This document shows positions 26,850 to 36,138 of a stretch of DNA of 64,000 nucleotides, in pieces. The translations under genes and the position numbers were made by a program. The DNA is from Halothiobacillaceae bacterium (GTDB lineage: Bacteria > Pseudomonadota > Gammaproteobacteria > Halothiobacillales > Halothiobacillaceae). The notes beneath the pieces were generated by a model. It was not told the DNA's origin. It did not search any database and saw only the letters and a list, made by a program, of their open reading frames with translations. Numbering within the stretch: position 1 is the first letter of the stretch; each line of letters opens with the position of its first letter. Location: the NCBI GenBank assembly GCA_028696185.1, contig JAQVHL010000001.1, positions 89,383-153,382 of the forward strand. Reading direction: 5' to 3'.

Positions 26850-27728
26850 ATGTTTCACGGCAGCCTCGTCGCCCTCGTTACCCCCATGCGGCCGGATGGC
26901 GCGCTTGATTTTGAAGCATTGGCGCGACTGGTCGAGTTTCATGTCGAGAAGGGCACTGATGCGCTGGTGGTCATGGGCACGACCGGGGAGTCCGCGACCC
27001 TGGATGTCGATGAGCATATCGAGGTCGTGCGCCGTAGTGTGGCGTTGGCCGCCGGGCGTTTGCCCGTCATCGCCGGCACCGGTGCCAACTCCACCCGCGA
27101 GGCCATCGAGTTGACCGAGGCGGCTCGCCGTGAGGGGGTGGACGGGTGTCTGCTGGTCACGCCCTACTACAACAAGCCGACCCAGGAAGGGCTGTACCGT
27201 CATTATCGTGCGATTGCCGAGGCCGTCGCCCTGCCGCAGATCCTCTACAACGTTCCTGGGCGCACCGGTTGTGACATGCAGCCGGCTACCGTCGAGCGGC
27301 TGGCGGACATCCCGAACATCGTAGGCATCAAGGAGGCCAGCGGCTCCCTGGAACGCACGGCGGAGCTTATCCGGCGTTGCGGTGACCGGATGGACGTGTT
27401 CAGCGGTGATGATGCCATCGCTCGCGAGGTGATCCTGCAGGGCGGGCGTGGGGTGATTTCCGTCACGGCCAACGTTGCGCCGGAGGCGATGCACCGGATG
27501 TGTGCCGCAGCGCTCGCAGGAGAGACCGAGAACGCGGCACGCATCGATGCCCCTCTGGCCGGACTGCACGCCCAGTTGTTCTGTGAATCCAATCCCATTC
27601 CGGTAAAGTGGGCCCTGTGGCGCATGGGGCTGATCGATACCGGCATCCGCTTGCCGCTCACGCCGCTTGGCGAGGCCTGCCAGGGCCCGGTCAGCGAGGC
27701 GATGCGCCAGGCGGGCCTGATTTCCTGA
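26850..27728 (+). CDS. dapA: 4-hydroxy-tetrahydrodipicolinate synthase
   Basis: DapA condenses pyruvate with aspartate semialdehyde on the way to lysine and diaminopimelate. The 292-aa class I aldolase shows MFHGSLVALVTPMRPDGALD at the start, VMGTTGESATLD, TPYYNKPTQEGLYRHYRAIAEA (with the YYNKP motif carrying the active-site Tyr), and GIKEASGSLER, where the Lys forms the Schiff base. I use the ATG at 26850; the frame is open upstream but that part is not conserved. It is followed 15 bp later by bamC, as in E. coli. Confidence 0.96.
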   Translation: MFHGSLVALVTPMRPDGALDFEALARLVEFHVEKGTDALVVMGTTGESATLDVDEHIEVVRRSVALAAGRLPVIAGTGANSTREAIELTEAARREGVDGCLLVTPYYNKPTQEGLYRHYRAIAEAVALPQILYNVPGRTGCDMQPATVERLADIPNIVGIKEASGSLERTAELIRRCGDRMDVFSGDDAIAREVILQGGRGVISVTANVAPEAMHRMCAAALAGETENAARIDAPLAGLHAQLFCESNPIPVKWALWRMGLIDTGIRLPLTPLGEACQGPVSEAMRQAGLIS

Positions 27729-27743
27729 CGCAAGGAGCCATGC

Positions 27744-28871
27744 ATGGCCGCGCTTGATCCTGTTCGTACCCTGATCGTTACCAGCCTCGCCCTCGGCGTC
27801 GCGGTGGGGTGCTCCTATATTCCCGGACTGTCCAAGGACGAGTCCAAGCAGGCGCGGCGTCAGACCATGACGCCGAATCTGGAGGTTCCGCCTGCCTTCA
27901 CCGTGCCCGACCCTTCCCTGAACGTCGCCGTGCCCAAGGTGGCCTCTGCGCGTGAGGCCAGCAGCGCCAATGCCGGCGGTGCCGGTTCGGCTGTCCTGCT
28001 CAAATCGGCCAAGGCCCGTCTGGAGGGTAGTCCGGACAGTCGCTGGCTGGTGGTCGATGCTCCGGCCAACGCCGTCTGGCCGCGGGTGCAGGGCTTCGTT
28101 CAGGAAGAGGGCTATGTCATCTCGCGTATCGACCCCAAGCTGGGCGTGGTCGAAACCGACTGGACGGGCGGTGAGGAAGTCCGCCCCGAGGAGTACGGGC
28201 TGACCCGCTTCCTGCGCATGGCGAAGAATATCTTCTTTGTGCCCGATTACATGGACAAGGTGAAGCTGCGTGTCGAGCGCGGTGATAGCGACGATCAGAC
28301 GCGGGTTTTTATTACCAGTCAGCGTCTGGAGCGTGTCGAGGATGCGCCCATGGTGCCCAACGCACCGTCGGACTCCTACAGTTGGGGCGCCGCCGCGCCT
28401 AGCGCCGATCTGGACGCCGAGTTGCTCAATCGCCTGATGATCTACATCGGCGGCGAGAATGACGCGGAAGGGCGTGAGCGCGTGAATGCGACCTTCCAGC
28501 CGCGTGCGGAGCTGCTGTACGACGCGGACAAGGAGTCGCGCATCATCGTTGCCAGACAGCAGTACCCCATCGTCTGGAATCGTACCCGCATGGCGCTGGA
28601 TCGCATGGGCTTTGATACCGTGAAAGCCAGCGAGGAGGATGGCACCTTGCGCCTGCATCACGCCAACCCACGTCTGCTGTACGAAAACGTGACCCTGCGC
28701 GGAGTGGAGCTCAAGCAGGGCGACACGCTCGAAGCGGATCTGACCGTGCAGATCAAACCGCAGCGCAAGGGTGGGGCGCATATCGAATTCTCCGGCTTCA
28801 AGGCCAGTGGCGGCGAGCTGCCGCGCTTTGTCGACATCGTGGCGAACCGGCTGAACGAACAGCTGCGCTGA
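27744..28871 (+). CDS. bamC: Outer-membrane protein assembly lipoprotein BamC
   Basis: BamC (NlpB/DapX) is a lipoprotein accessory of the BAM complex that folds outer-membrane beta-barrels. The 375-aa protein has a signal peptide with lipobox VAVGC (acylated Cys23), an N-terminal unstructured stretch containing PNLEVPPAFTVP (the conserved segment that contacts BamD), and two helix-grip domains, including SRWLVVDAPANAVWPRVQGF and IIVARQQYPIVWNRTRMALDRMGFDT. The dapA-bamC linkage matches E. coli. A hairpin terminator follows. I see no sequence defect. Confidence 0.93.
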   Translation: MAALDPVRTLIVTSLALGVAVGCSYIPGLSKDESKQARRQTMTPNLEVPPAFTVPDPSLNVAVPKVASAREASSANAGGAGSAVLLKSAKARLEGSPDSRWLVVDAPANAVWPRVQGFVQEEGYVISRIDPKLGVVETDWTGGEEVRPEEYGLTRFLRMAKNIFFVPDYMDKVKLRVERGDSDDQTRVFITSQRLERVEDAPMVPNAPSDSYSWGAAAPSADLDAELLNRLMIYIGGENDAEGRERVNATFQPRAELLYDADKESRIIVARQQYPIVWNRTRMALDRMGFDTVKASEEDGTLRLHHANPRLLYENVTLRGVELKQGDTLEADLTVQIKPQRKGGAHIEFSGFKASGGELPRFVDIVANRLNEQLR

Positions 28872-28887
28872 GCCGTCTTTTGTTTGG

Positions 28888-28916
28888 CAGGCAGGGGGCG
28901 CTATGCTCCCTGCCTG
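28888..28916 (+). terminator. Hairpin terminator after bamC
   Basis: Arms CAGGCAGGG (28888-28896) and CCCTGCCTG (28908-28916) enclose an 11-nt loop and are followed by TTTCATTT. It lies 16 bp past the bamC stop. Confidence 0.75.
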
Positions 28917-28919
28917 TTT

Positions 28920-29324
28920 CATTTGTTCGCCGTGACGTGCCCGCCGTTCGCATCAGTGCGGTGTCTCTGTGCTGCTACCCTCGCGGTTGCCAGACGCCTT
29001 CCCAGCGTTTGCGGTATTGTGGATAATGCAGAAACGCGAACGGCCCCAGCCCCTGTCCGAAGCCGCACCCCAATAATGACAAGGCGTAAGGACAGAGGTG
29101 TTATGTCGGTTCGTTGTCCACATGTTCACTGGATGATGCTGAAGATGGAATTTCCTGTCCGTCTTTGGCATGTCGGTCTGTCTCATCCGCGCTCTTTTGT
29201 CGCGCAGCCCTGGCGGATATTGCGTCGCACGCAGCGTGCTGTCCTGTTGCGGCTCGTCTGTTTGTTCGCGTCGCTCTACTTGAGTCATCGGTCTTTTTTC
29301 CGCCAGGCTAGTTGCTGAAGCACC
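28920..29324 (+). other. 405-bp leader region before the signalling operon
   Basis: No recognised gene. The stretch lies between the bamC terminator and the ANTAR regulator, so it must carry the promoter and 5' leader of the signalling operon. I see a -10-like GATAAT (29022-29027) inside a possible hairpin with GCGTTT/AAACGC arms (29005-29010, 29032-29037), and a CTGTCC/GGACAG pair (29053-29058, 29090-29095). A 71-codon reading frame (29103-29318) lies within it. Because the first gene product has an RNA-binding ANTAR domain, a regulatory RNA structure here is plausible, but I could not identify the paired hexaloop motif with confidence. Confidence 0.5.
29103..29318 (+). CDS. Possible 71-aa protein, unrecognised
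   Basis: A 71-codon open frame with AGAGG four bases before the ATG, ending 6 bp before the ANTAR regulator gene. The product is rich in Arg, Leu, Ser and Trp (MSVRCPHVHWMMLKMEF...), has one moderately hydrophobic stretch (AVLLRLVCLFASLYL) and matches no family I recognise. Its composition resembles that of a non-coding high-GC frame. It could be a leader peptide or nothing. The only support is the ribosome-site-like sequence and position. Confidence 0.25.
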   Translation: MSVRCPHVHWMMLKMEFPVRLWHVGLSHPRSFVAQPWRILRRTQRAVLLRLVCLFASLYLSHRSFFRQASC

Positions 29325-29921
29325 ATGCCGGGCAAGTCACTTTTGTTTGTCGATGATGATCGACTGATTCTTGGAACCCTGGGCGAAGGATTGCGTGATG
29401 CCGGCTATGCGGTGGTTACCGCCGACTCCGGCCGGACCGCGCTGGAATACGCCAGGACGCGCACGTTCGATCTGGCGATTCTCGACGTGCGGATGCCGGG
29501 CATGTCCGGTATCGAGCTGGCCGCGCTTCTGCGCGATGAGCATGCCATCCCTTCCTTGTTTCTGTCCGCCTTTGACGATCAGCCCACCGTGGATATGGCC
29601 ATACAAGCCGGAGGTCTGGGGTATGTCGTCAAACTGATTACCGTCGCCAAGCTGATTCCGGCTGTTGAGGCTGCGCTGGCGCGTGCCCGCGACCTCAAGG
29701 CATTGAGCGATCAGGCGGCGCATCTGGAAAAAGCCCTGCTGGCCAATCGTACGACCAGTGTGGCCGTCGGTATTCTCATGGTTGAGTTGGGGTGCTCCGA
29801 AAGCGAGGCGTTTGCCTATCTGCGCCGTGCCGCGCGGAATCGTCGGGAAAAGCTTGAGGCGGTGGCTGAGGAAATCGTCTCTTCCTTGCGGCCCGCGCCG
29901 GAGCGGGAGGATGAGCGATGA
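29325..29921 (+). CDS. Response regulator with ANTAR RNA-binding output (AmiR/NasT-like)
   Basis: A 198-aa response regulator. The receiver (residues about 4-120) has the acidic pair DDD at 10-12, the phospho-acceptor Asp54 in LAILDVRMPG, and the conserved Lys103 in YVVKLI. A coiled linker leads to a C-terminal ANTAR domain (about 131-190) with the family pattern ALLANRTTSVAVGILMVELGCSESEAFAYLRRAARNRREKLEAVAEEI. ANTAR proteins bind tandem hairpins in nascent RNA and prevent termination. It overlaps the kinase gene by 4 bp (ATGA), so the kinase is its likely partner. Its RNA targets are unknown. Confidence 0.93.
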   Translation: MPGKSLLFVDDDRLILGTLGEGLRDAGYAVVTADSGRTALEYARTRTFDLAILDVRMPGMSGIELAALLRDEHAIPSLFLSAFDDQPTVDMAIQAGGLGYVVKLITVAKLIPAVEAALARARDLKALSDQAAHLEKALLANRTTSVAVGILMVELGCSESEAFAYLRRAARNRREKLEAVAEEIVSSLRPAPEREDER

Positions 29922-30952
29922 GTTCGGCCTGGCTGGAACCGGGTCTGGGACGTACGCGGGGGCGTGAGTTCGAAACCCTGCTCGATGCCTTGGCCATGCC
30001 GGTGTTTTTCAAGGATACCGGATTGCGCCTGATGCGTGTGAATCGCGCTTATGGTGAATTGCTCGGTCGTCCGACCTCCGAATTGGTGGGGCTGCGGGCT
30101 GGGGATTTGTTTCCTGCAGAGCTTGCCGAACGTTGCGATGAGGAGGACAGGCTGGTCCTCGCTCAGGGCGAGGCGCGGTCTTTCCCGGATCGGCTTATGG
30201 CCGGTCCGCAAGGGGGCTTGCAGTATTTCAGTATCTACAAGGCACCAATGCGCGACGACTCCGGAGCGATGGTCGGGCTTGTCGGTTTTGCCACCGATGT
30301 TACCGAGCGGCGTCTGGCCGAGGCCGAACGCTTGACGGCCTTGCAGCAGCAGCGTGATGCATTGGTTCAGGAAGTGCATCACCGTATCAAAAATCATCTG
30401 CAGGGCGTGGCCGGTCTGCTGCATCGCAGTATGGGCGCGCATCCCGCCTTGGCCGGTCCCTTGCGCGGTGTTCTGGCGCAGGTGGAGTCCATCGCCGGGA
30501 TTCATGGACTGCAAAGCCGTCAGGGTACGCAACAGCTTAATCCCGGAGAGGTAATTGCGATGATTGCCCAGCTGGCGCAGGAGCCTGTCGATGTGCATTG
30601 CGAGGGTATCGCGGCCTGCTTGTCGGAGGAGGATGCGGTTCCCTTTGCCCTGACGCTCAACGAGCTGATCAGTAACGCACTCAAGCATCGCGACGCGGTG
30701 CGGGCCGAACCGGTGCGGGTGCATGCCTACCAGGATGATCGGGGGCTGTGGGTCGAGATTCTCAATGCGCCGGCTCGCCTGCCGCCGGGGTTCGATTTTG
30801 CGGCGAGGCAGGGCTTGGGAACGGGATTGCGTCTGGTGGGTAGCCTGTTGCCCAGCGAGGGCGCAAGCCTTGGCTTTGAAGAGAGCGGTGGACGGGTCCG
30901 CACCTGCCTGCATATTCAGGCGGTACGCCTGCCGTCGCGGTGCGGGCCCTGA
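29918..30952 (+). CDS. PAS-domain sensor histidine kinase (HisKA_2 type)
   Basis: A 344-aa soluble kinase without membrane helices. A PAS domain (about residues 18-132; ending in TDVTERRLAEAE) is followed by a HisKA_2 phosphoacceptor segment EVHHRIKNHLQGVAGLL (His154 is the likely site) and an HATPase domain with N-box LTLNELISNALKH near 241-253 and a G-box GLGTGLRLV. HisKA_2 kinases commonly pair with ANTAR regulators, as here, and often respond to light, redox or small ligands through PAS. The start overlaps the regulator stop. The ligand of the PAS domain cannot be told from sequence. Confidence 0.93.
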   Translation: MSSAWLEPGLGRTRGREFETLLDALAMPVFFKDTGLRLMRVNRAYGELLGRPTSELVGLRAGDLFPAELAERCDEEDRLVLAQGEARSFPDRLMAGPQGGLQYFSIYKAPMRDDSGAMVGLVGFATDVTERRLAEAERLTALQQQRDALVQEVHHRIKNHLQGVAGLLHRSMGAHPALAGPLRGVLAQVESIAGIHGLQSRQGTQQLNPGEVIAMIAQLAQEPVDVHCEGIAACLSEEDAVPFALTLNELISNALKHRDAVRAEPVRVHAYQDDRGLWVEILNAPARLPPGFDFAARQGLGTGLRLVGSLLPSEGASLGFEESGGRVRTCLHIQAVRLPSRCGP

Positions 30953-30973
30953 CGAACCCTCACGGAGAGGACG

Positions 30974-33229
30974 ATGGAAGGAACGAGCGATGCACAGGGA
31001 TCCTCCGCCGAAGCGCCTCTGGAGCAGGCGCGGCAGCGTATCATGGACCTGGAGCTACTGGAGGCGCTGTATGCCCAGGCGCTGGAGGAAGCGCATGGGC
31101 ATCAGGAAGAGCTGCGCACCCGTTGCGAGTCGCTGCAGCAGGGGCAGGCGTCGCTTGCCGAACAGGTTCGCCGTTTTCGTGAGCTGTTTGAGTTTGCCCC
31201 GATGGCGTATCTGGTGCTGGATGCGAGTGGCGCCATTATCGAGGCGAATTTCGCGGCCTGCCAGATGCTCGGGGCGAGTGGGCGCAGTCGCCTGATGCGG
31301 CGCCCTTTGCGGCTGTATCTGCCGCAGGCCGAGCGCATGGCTTTTGATGCCTTGATCGCGCAGGCGCTGGAAACGGGCGCTCCGTCCTCGCTCGATAGCT
31401 GCTTTGAAGGACGCAATGGAGCGAAAGCCCTGGTGCAGATCAATCTGCTCGCCGATACGGATGAGGGGGGGAAGCCCTTGTACCGGGTGGCCGCACTGGA
31501 TGTCACCGGACGTCACGAAAGTGACGAGCAACGTCGGCTTGCTGCCACGGTATTTGAGGAGAGCAGCGACGGGGTCATGATTACCGATCCGGTGGGGCGC
31601 ATCCAGCGGGTTAACCGGGCCTTTACTCAGGTGACCGGCTACAGCGAGAGCGAGGTGCGAGGGCGCAAGGCGGCCCTGCTGGCCTCCGGGCGGCAGGACA
31701 AGGCGTTCTATCAGGCGATGTGGGCGCAGATCGGGCGCGAGGGCAGCTGGCAGGGAGAGGTATGGAACCGGCGCAAAAACGGTGAAATCTACCCCGAATG
31801 GCTGAAAATCCGCACGGTCTTTTCCGCGGATGGGCGGGTGTTGCACCGTGTGGGTACGTTCAGTGACATCAGCGATGCGCGTGGCCTGCATGGCGAATTC
31901 GACCGCTACGCTTTCTACGACATGCTTACCGAGTTGCCAAACCGCACCTTGTTCGGTGAGCGTCTCAAGCATGCGCTGGTGCGCGCGCATCGCGATCAGT
32001 CCCCGGTGGCCCTGTTGTTTCTCGATCTGGACCGCTTCAAGTGGGTTAACGACACCCTGGGGCACCAGACCGGTGATCTGCTGTTGCAGGATGTGGCCTC
32101 CCGTCTGCGCTCCGTGGTGCGCGCCAATGACACCGTGGCGCGTCTGGGGGGCGACGAGTTCACGGTGATCCTGTCAGACCTGGGGCGTGACGAGGTGGCG
32201 CATGACAACGCGGCACGCATTGCGGGTAAGGTATGCACCGCACTGGCGCGCCCGTTCATGATCGGCGGGCATGAGATTGTCATTGGATGCAGCCTGGGAA
32301 TCGCCATGCACCCGGAGGACGGGGAAACGCAGGCTGAGCTGGTCAAGCATGGGGATATTGCCATGTATGAGGCCAAGCGGCAGGGCGGGGGGCGGGCAGT
32401 GTTCTTTTCTTCGGGCATGAATGCACGGGTGGCGCGTCGTGTGCAACTGGGTACAGAATTACGCCATGCGCTGCGCCACGATCAGCTTGCCCTGGTTTAC
32501 CAGCCGGTGATCGATGTCGCCGCGCAACGGGTGGCGGGGGTTGAGGCCCTGTTGCGCTGGGGGGCGGAGGGGGTGGAACCGGTGGGGCCGGAGGAACTGG
32601 TTTCCATCTTCGAGGAGATCGGCCTGGGTGACGAGCTGGCGCGTTGGGTTCTACGCAGGGCTTGCGACGAGTTGCTGTCGGTGGGCTTTTTTACCTTGCC
32701 GCAGCGCTGGTGCTCGATCAATGTTTCACCCTCGCAATTGGCGCGCAATCACATTGGCTGGGTGACGAAAATCCTGGAGGCGGTAGGCTTGCCGCCCCGC
32801 AGTATCGTGCTGGAAGTGACCGAGGAGCACTTCAAATGCGGTACGGAGACGATCAGCGATATTCTCGGGCGTTTACGTGCCCAGGGTGTGCGCGTTGCCC
32901 TGGATGATTTCGGGCTGGGGTATTCTTCGCTGGCCCAGCTGCGTCATCTGCCCATCGACATGATCAAGATAGACCGGGGCTTTATCCGTTCATTGCCGGA
33001 TGAGCCTCAGGATCTGGCCATCGTCGAGGCTGTGCTGATTCTGGCACGCCGGCTTGGGCTGGATTTCCTGGCTGAAGGCGTGGAGACGGCGGGGCAACTC
33101 GACGAGCTTGTACGTCACGGCTGTCCCCTCGTGCAGGGGCATGTCTTCGCCGAGCCGATGCCGGTCCAGGCTTGCCGCGACTGGATCGATTCCTTCTGTT
33201 CAACCCAACACCCTGTGAGCGCATCATGA
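30974..33229 (+). CDS. PAS-PAS-GGDEF-EAL cyclic-di-GMP signalling protein
   Basis: A 751-aa cytoplasmic protein. An N-terminal coiled segment (about 15-70) precedes two PAS domains (70-180 and 190-305), a GGDEF domain (310-480) and an EAL domain (490-740). The cyclase motif RLGGDEF (390-396) is intact and an inhibitory I-site RAND (383-386) sits five residues before it. The phosphodiesterase motifs EALLRW (524-529), NVSPSQLARN, DDFGLGYSSL (644-653) and AEGVET are also intact, so both activities are possible; which dominates is unknown. A GGAGAGG ribosome site precedes the ATG, 21 bp after the kinase gene. Its stop overlaps the next start by 4 bp. Confidence 0.94.
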   Translation: MEGTSDAQGSSAEAPLEQARQRIMDLELLEALYAQALEEAHGHQEELRTRCESLQQGQASLAEQVRRFRELFEFAPMAYLVLDASGAIIEANFAACQMLGASGRSRLMRRPLRLYLPQAERMAFDALIAQALETGAPSSLDSCFEGRNGAKALVQINLLADTDEGGKPLYRVAALDVTGRHESDEQRRLAATVFEESSDGVMITDPVGRIQRVNRAFTQVTGYSESEVRGRKAALLASGRQDKAFYQAMWAQIGREGSWQGEVWNRRKNGEIYPEWLKIRTVFSADGRVLHRVGTFSDISDARGLHGEFDRYAFYDMLTELPNRTLFGERLKHALVRAHRDQSPVALLFLDLDRFKWVNDTLGHQTGDLLLQDVASRLRSVVRANDTVARLGGDEFTVILSDLGRDEVAHDNAARIAGKVCTALARPFMIGGHEIVIGCSLGIAMHPEDGETQAELVKHGDIAMYEAKRQGGGRAVFFSSGMNARVARRVQLGTELRHALRHDQLALVYQPVIDVAAQRVAGVEALLRWGAEGVEPVGPEELVSIFEEIGLGDELARWVLRRACDELLSVGFFTLPQRWCSINVSPSQLARNHIGWVTKILEAVGLPPRSIVLEVTEEHFKCGTETISDILGRLRAQGVRVALDDFGLGYSSLAQLRHLPIDMIKIDRGFIRSLPDEPQDLAIVEAVLILARRLGLDFLAEGVETAGQLDELVRHGCPLVQGHVFAEPMPVQACRDWIDSFCSTQHPVSAS

Positions 33230-36138
33230 CGTCGCCCCGCTATGTCGTTGGCATCGGAGCCTCTGCCGGAGGGCTGGAAGCCATCGAGTCCTTTTTCCGG
33301 CAGATGCCCACCGACAGTGGCGCTGCCTTCGTCGTCATTCAGCATCTCTCTCCCGACTACAAGAGTCTGATGGTCGAGCTGCTGACCAAACACACCACCA
33401 TGCCGGTTCTGCGCTCAGAAGATGGGATGACGGTACAGGCCGATCATGTGTATCTGATCCCACCGGGCAAGAACCTGCGTCTGTTCCATGGCAAATTGCT
33501 GCTGTCGGATCAGGAGGGGGGGCGGGGCATCAACCTGCCCATCGATATTTTTCTGCGCGCGCTGGCCGAGGATCAGGGCGAGAAGAGCATTGCCATCATC
33601 CTCTCCGGCACCGGCTCCGATGGCACGCGCGGTATCCGCGCGGTGAAGGAGCAAGGGGGCATGATCATGGTGCAGTCCGAGGAAACGGCGCGTTTCGATG
33701 GCATGCCCAAGAGCGCGATCAATACCGGGCTGGCGGATTTCGTGCTCGGTCCCGAAGACATGCCCGTGCAGCTGCTGTCCTATATGAAGCATCCAACGGT
33801 GACCAAGGCGGAGCGTTCCACGGCACTGGCTTCCGACGAGGACGGCCTGACGCGCATTTTCGCCTTGCTGCGTGAGCGTTCGAAACTTGATTTCACCTTC
33901 TACAAACCCAGTACTGTGATCCGCCGCATAGAGCGGCGCATGACGGTCAATCAGGTGCAGGAGTTGCGTGATTATGTCCGTTTTCTGGAGCGTTTTCCGG
34001 GAGAAGTGGGGCATCTTTACCGCGAGCTGTTGATCGGGGTGACGCGTTTCTTCCGCGACAAGCCCGCCTGGGATTGGCTGGATGAGCAGGTCTTGCCTGA
34101 CGTTTTCGAGCGCGCCAACGGCCGGGAAGTGCGCATGTGGGTGGCAGGGTGCTCCACCGGAGAGGAGGCTTACACGCTGGCCATGGTCTGCCGCGAGGTG
34201 ATGGAGCGTCTGGGGCGGGTCGTCGATGTGAAGATTTTTGCTACCGATGTGGATCGGGACGCCGTGCAACGTGCCGGCGCCGGCGTCTATCCGGAAAGCA
34301 TCGTCGCCGATCTTTCCCCCGCGTTGCTGGGCAAGTATTTTCAGCGCCGTGACGAGAATTTCCATGTGGCACGTGGCCTGCGCGAAATGGTGGTATTCGC
34401 GCCGCACAATCTGCTCAAGGATCCGCCGTTCACCAATATCGATTTCATCTCCTGCCGAAACCTGCTGATCTATCTGCAGCCGGTGCTGCAGAAGAAAACG
34501 CTCGACCTGTTCAGTTTTTCCCTGCGTCAGGAGGGCGTGTTGCTGTTGGGCAGCAGCGAAACGATAGGTGATTCAGCGGATGTCTATGAACCCCTGCATC
34601 CGAAGTGGCGGATCTATCGGGCCAAAGCGAAACGTCGCCTGAGCGATGCCCATGAAATAAACCATTTTTCCGGGACGCTGGCTTCGTCGGAGCTGGGGCG
34701 CCCTCTTGCGCGAGGCGCACTCCGTCCGGTTCAGGAGGATCGCTTGCTGGGGCGTTTGCTCGAAGGGCTGAGCGGTCGACTTCTACCCCTGACCCTGGTG
34801 GTTAACGAGCGCATGGAGTTGCTGCATGTGGAAGGCGATGCCGAGGGTGTGCTGCGCCTGCCTTCCGGGCGGATGCGCAACGATGTTACCCGGCTGGTCA
34901 GTCACGATCTGGCCATTCCGCTCGCCACGGGCTTGCAGAAGGTCTTCAAGACCGGGGAGGGTCTGGTCTATACCAATGTTCATCTCAAGGGGCCGGCGGG
35001 CGTCCGGACCGTCGACCTGCGCCTTATGGCCTTGCCCGGTCGCAAGGGGGATGAGGCTCTGGCCGCCGTGCTGGTGCAATCCGTCGGGGCGCGTGAGGCC
35101 GATGGTGCGCAGGAGGAGCGTTTCGATCTGGATCGCGTCGCCGAGCAGCGTATCCGTGATCTGGAAGGTGAGCTGCAGTTCACACGGGAAAACCTGCAGG
35201 CCACGGTGGAAGAGCTGGAGACAGCCAACGAAGAGCTGCAGGCGGCGAATGAGGAGCTTCTGGCCAGCAACGAGGAGTTGCAATCCACCAACGAAGAGCT
35301 GCAATCGGTCAACGAGGAGCTCTACACGGTGAATGCGGAGTTCCAGACCAAGATCGCCGAGTTGTCCCAGCTTAACAACGATCTGGACAACCTGATCTCC
35401 GGCAGTGAAATCGCGACGCTGTTCCTGGATGCGCAGTTGCGTGTGAGGCGCTACACCCCTGCCCTGACGCGTCTGTGCCGCATTATCGACAGCGATATCG
35501 GGCGGCCGATTACCGATCTGAGCCATCAGATGCTGGATGTCGATCTCAGTGCCCTGGCCCAGCAGGTGCAGATGGCGCGTGAAGCGCTGGACCTGGAAGT
35601 GCGTACGCGCGATGGGCGATGGTATCTGCTCAATGCCCATCCCTACTGTATCGGTCGTCAGCCGACCGGCTCGGTGGTTATGAATCTGGTGGAGGTCACC
35701 GAGCTGAAAAACGCCCAGGAGACGCTGGCGCGCAGTCAGGCCCGCCACGCCCAGGCCCTGCGTGCGGTGGGAATCGCGCTCTGGGATTGGGATATCGTCG
35801 CGGGTACGCTCACCTGGTCGGAATCGATAGAGGCACTGACCTGCGTGAGTGTCGAGCGTCTGGGGAACCCTTTCGAGAGCTTTGGGGAGATGGCCTGTCC
35901 GGACGACCGAGCCCGTTTGCGTCAGGCACTGATCGACTGTGTCGAACACGGCCAGCGTCTTGAGATCGACTTCGGTCTTCTGCGTACCGAAGGTCTTGTT
36001 TCGCCGGTCAGGGCGGTGGGCGTGGTGCGGCGTGACGAGAGCGGGCGCGCCGTGCGTCTGCTAGGCATGCTTCATCTGCTAGAGGTGCAGGCCGATGCTG
36101 AAACCTCCCTTCCTTGCCTGCAAGGTACGGATCAATGA
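33226..36138 (+). CDS. CheB-CheR fusion with coiled coil and PAS domains
   Basis: A 970-aa fusion. The CheB methylesterase domain has the full triad Ser13 (GIGASAGG), His40 (IQHLSP) and Asp132 ([10 protein letters not shown]). A CheR methyltransferase domain follows (about 205-470) with GVTRFFRD and the SAM site [15 protein letters not shown] (307-320). Then comes a PAS-like region, a coiled coil (635-725) made of seven-residue EELxxxN repeats, and two more PAS-type domains (about 720-840 and 850-960). No receiver or chemoreceptor is present. Such fusions occur in two-component operons away from chemotaxis genes and their substrates are generally unknown. The start overlaps the GGDEF-EAL stop (ATGA). 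Confidence 0.92.
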   Translation: MTSPRYVVGIGASAGGLEAIESFFRQMPTDSGAAFVVIQHLSPDYKSLMVELLTKHTTMPVLRSEDGMTVQADHVYLIPPGKNLRLFHGKLLLSDQEGGRGINLPIDIFLRALAEDQGEKSIAIILSGTGSDGTRGIRAVKEQGGMIMVQSEETARFDGMPKSAINTGLADFVLGPEDMPVQLLSYMKHPTVTKAERSTALASDEDGLTRIFALLRERSKLDFTFYKPSTVIRRIERRMTVNQVQELRDYVRFLERFPGEVGHLYRELLIGVTRFFRDKPAWDWLDEQVLPDVFERANGREVRMWVAGCSTGEEAYTLAMVCREVMERLGRVVDVKIFATDVDRDAVQRAGAGVYPESIVADLSPALLGKYFQRRDENFHVARGLREMVVFAPHNLLKDPPFTNIDFISCRNLLIYLQPVLQKKTLDLFSFSLRQEGVLLLGSSETIGDSADVYEPLHPKWRIYRAKAKRRLSDAHEINHFSGTLASSELGRPLARGALRPVQEDRLLGRLLEGLSGRLLPLTLVVNERMELLHVEGDAEGVLRLPSGRMRNDVTRLVSHDLAIPLATGLQKVFKTGEGLVYTNVHLKGPAGVRTVDLRLMALPGRKGDEALAAVLVQSVGAREADGAQEERFDLDRVAEQRIRDLEGELQFTRENLQATVEELETANEELQAANEELLASNEELQSTNEELQSVNEELYTVNAEFQTKIAELSQLNNDLDNLISGSEIATLFLDAQLRVRRYTPALTRLCRIIDSDIGRPITDLSHQMLDVDLSALAQQVQMAREALDLEVRTRDGRWYLLNAHPYCIGRQPTGSVVMNLVEVTELKNAQETLARSQARHAQALRAVGIALWDWDIVAGTLTWSESIEALTCVSVERLGNPFESFGEMACPDDRARLRQALIDCVEHGQRLEIDFGLLRTEGLVSPVRAVGVVRRDESGRAVRLLGMLHLLEVQADAETSLPCLQGTDQ

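Noticed and set aside
26640..28922. A 760-codon minus-strand frame opposite dapA and bamC
   Set aside because: Composition is that of a shadow frame and it covers two well-supported plus-strand genes with correct synteny.
28940..29100. A paired ANTAR hexaloop RNA motif
   Set aside because: The hairpin at 29005-29037 has loop GTGGAT, with G at position 4 but not A at position 1, so it does not meet the known motif.
35209..35340. Repeated DNA units that might suggest a CRISPR or tandem repeat array
   Set aside because: The repetition is in-frame coiled-coil coding sequence (EEL-x3-N) without spacers.
33415..35949. Long minus-strand frames opposite the CheB-CheR fusion
   Set aside because: Both are antisense to conserved catalytic domains and have no recognisable domains.
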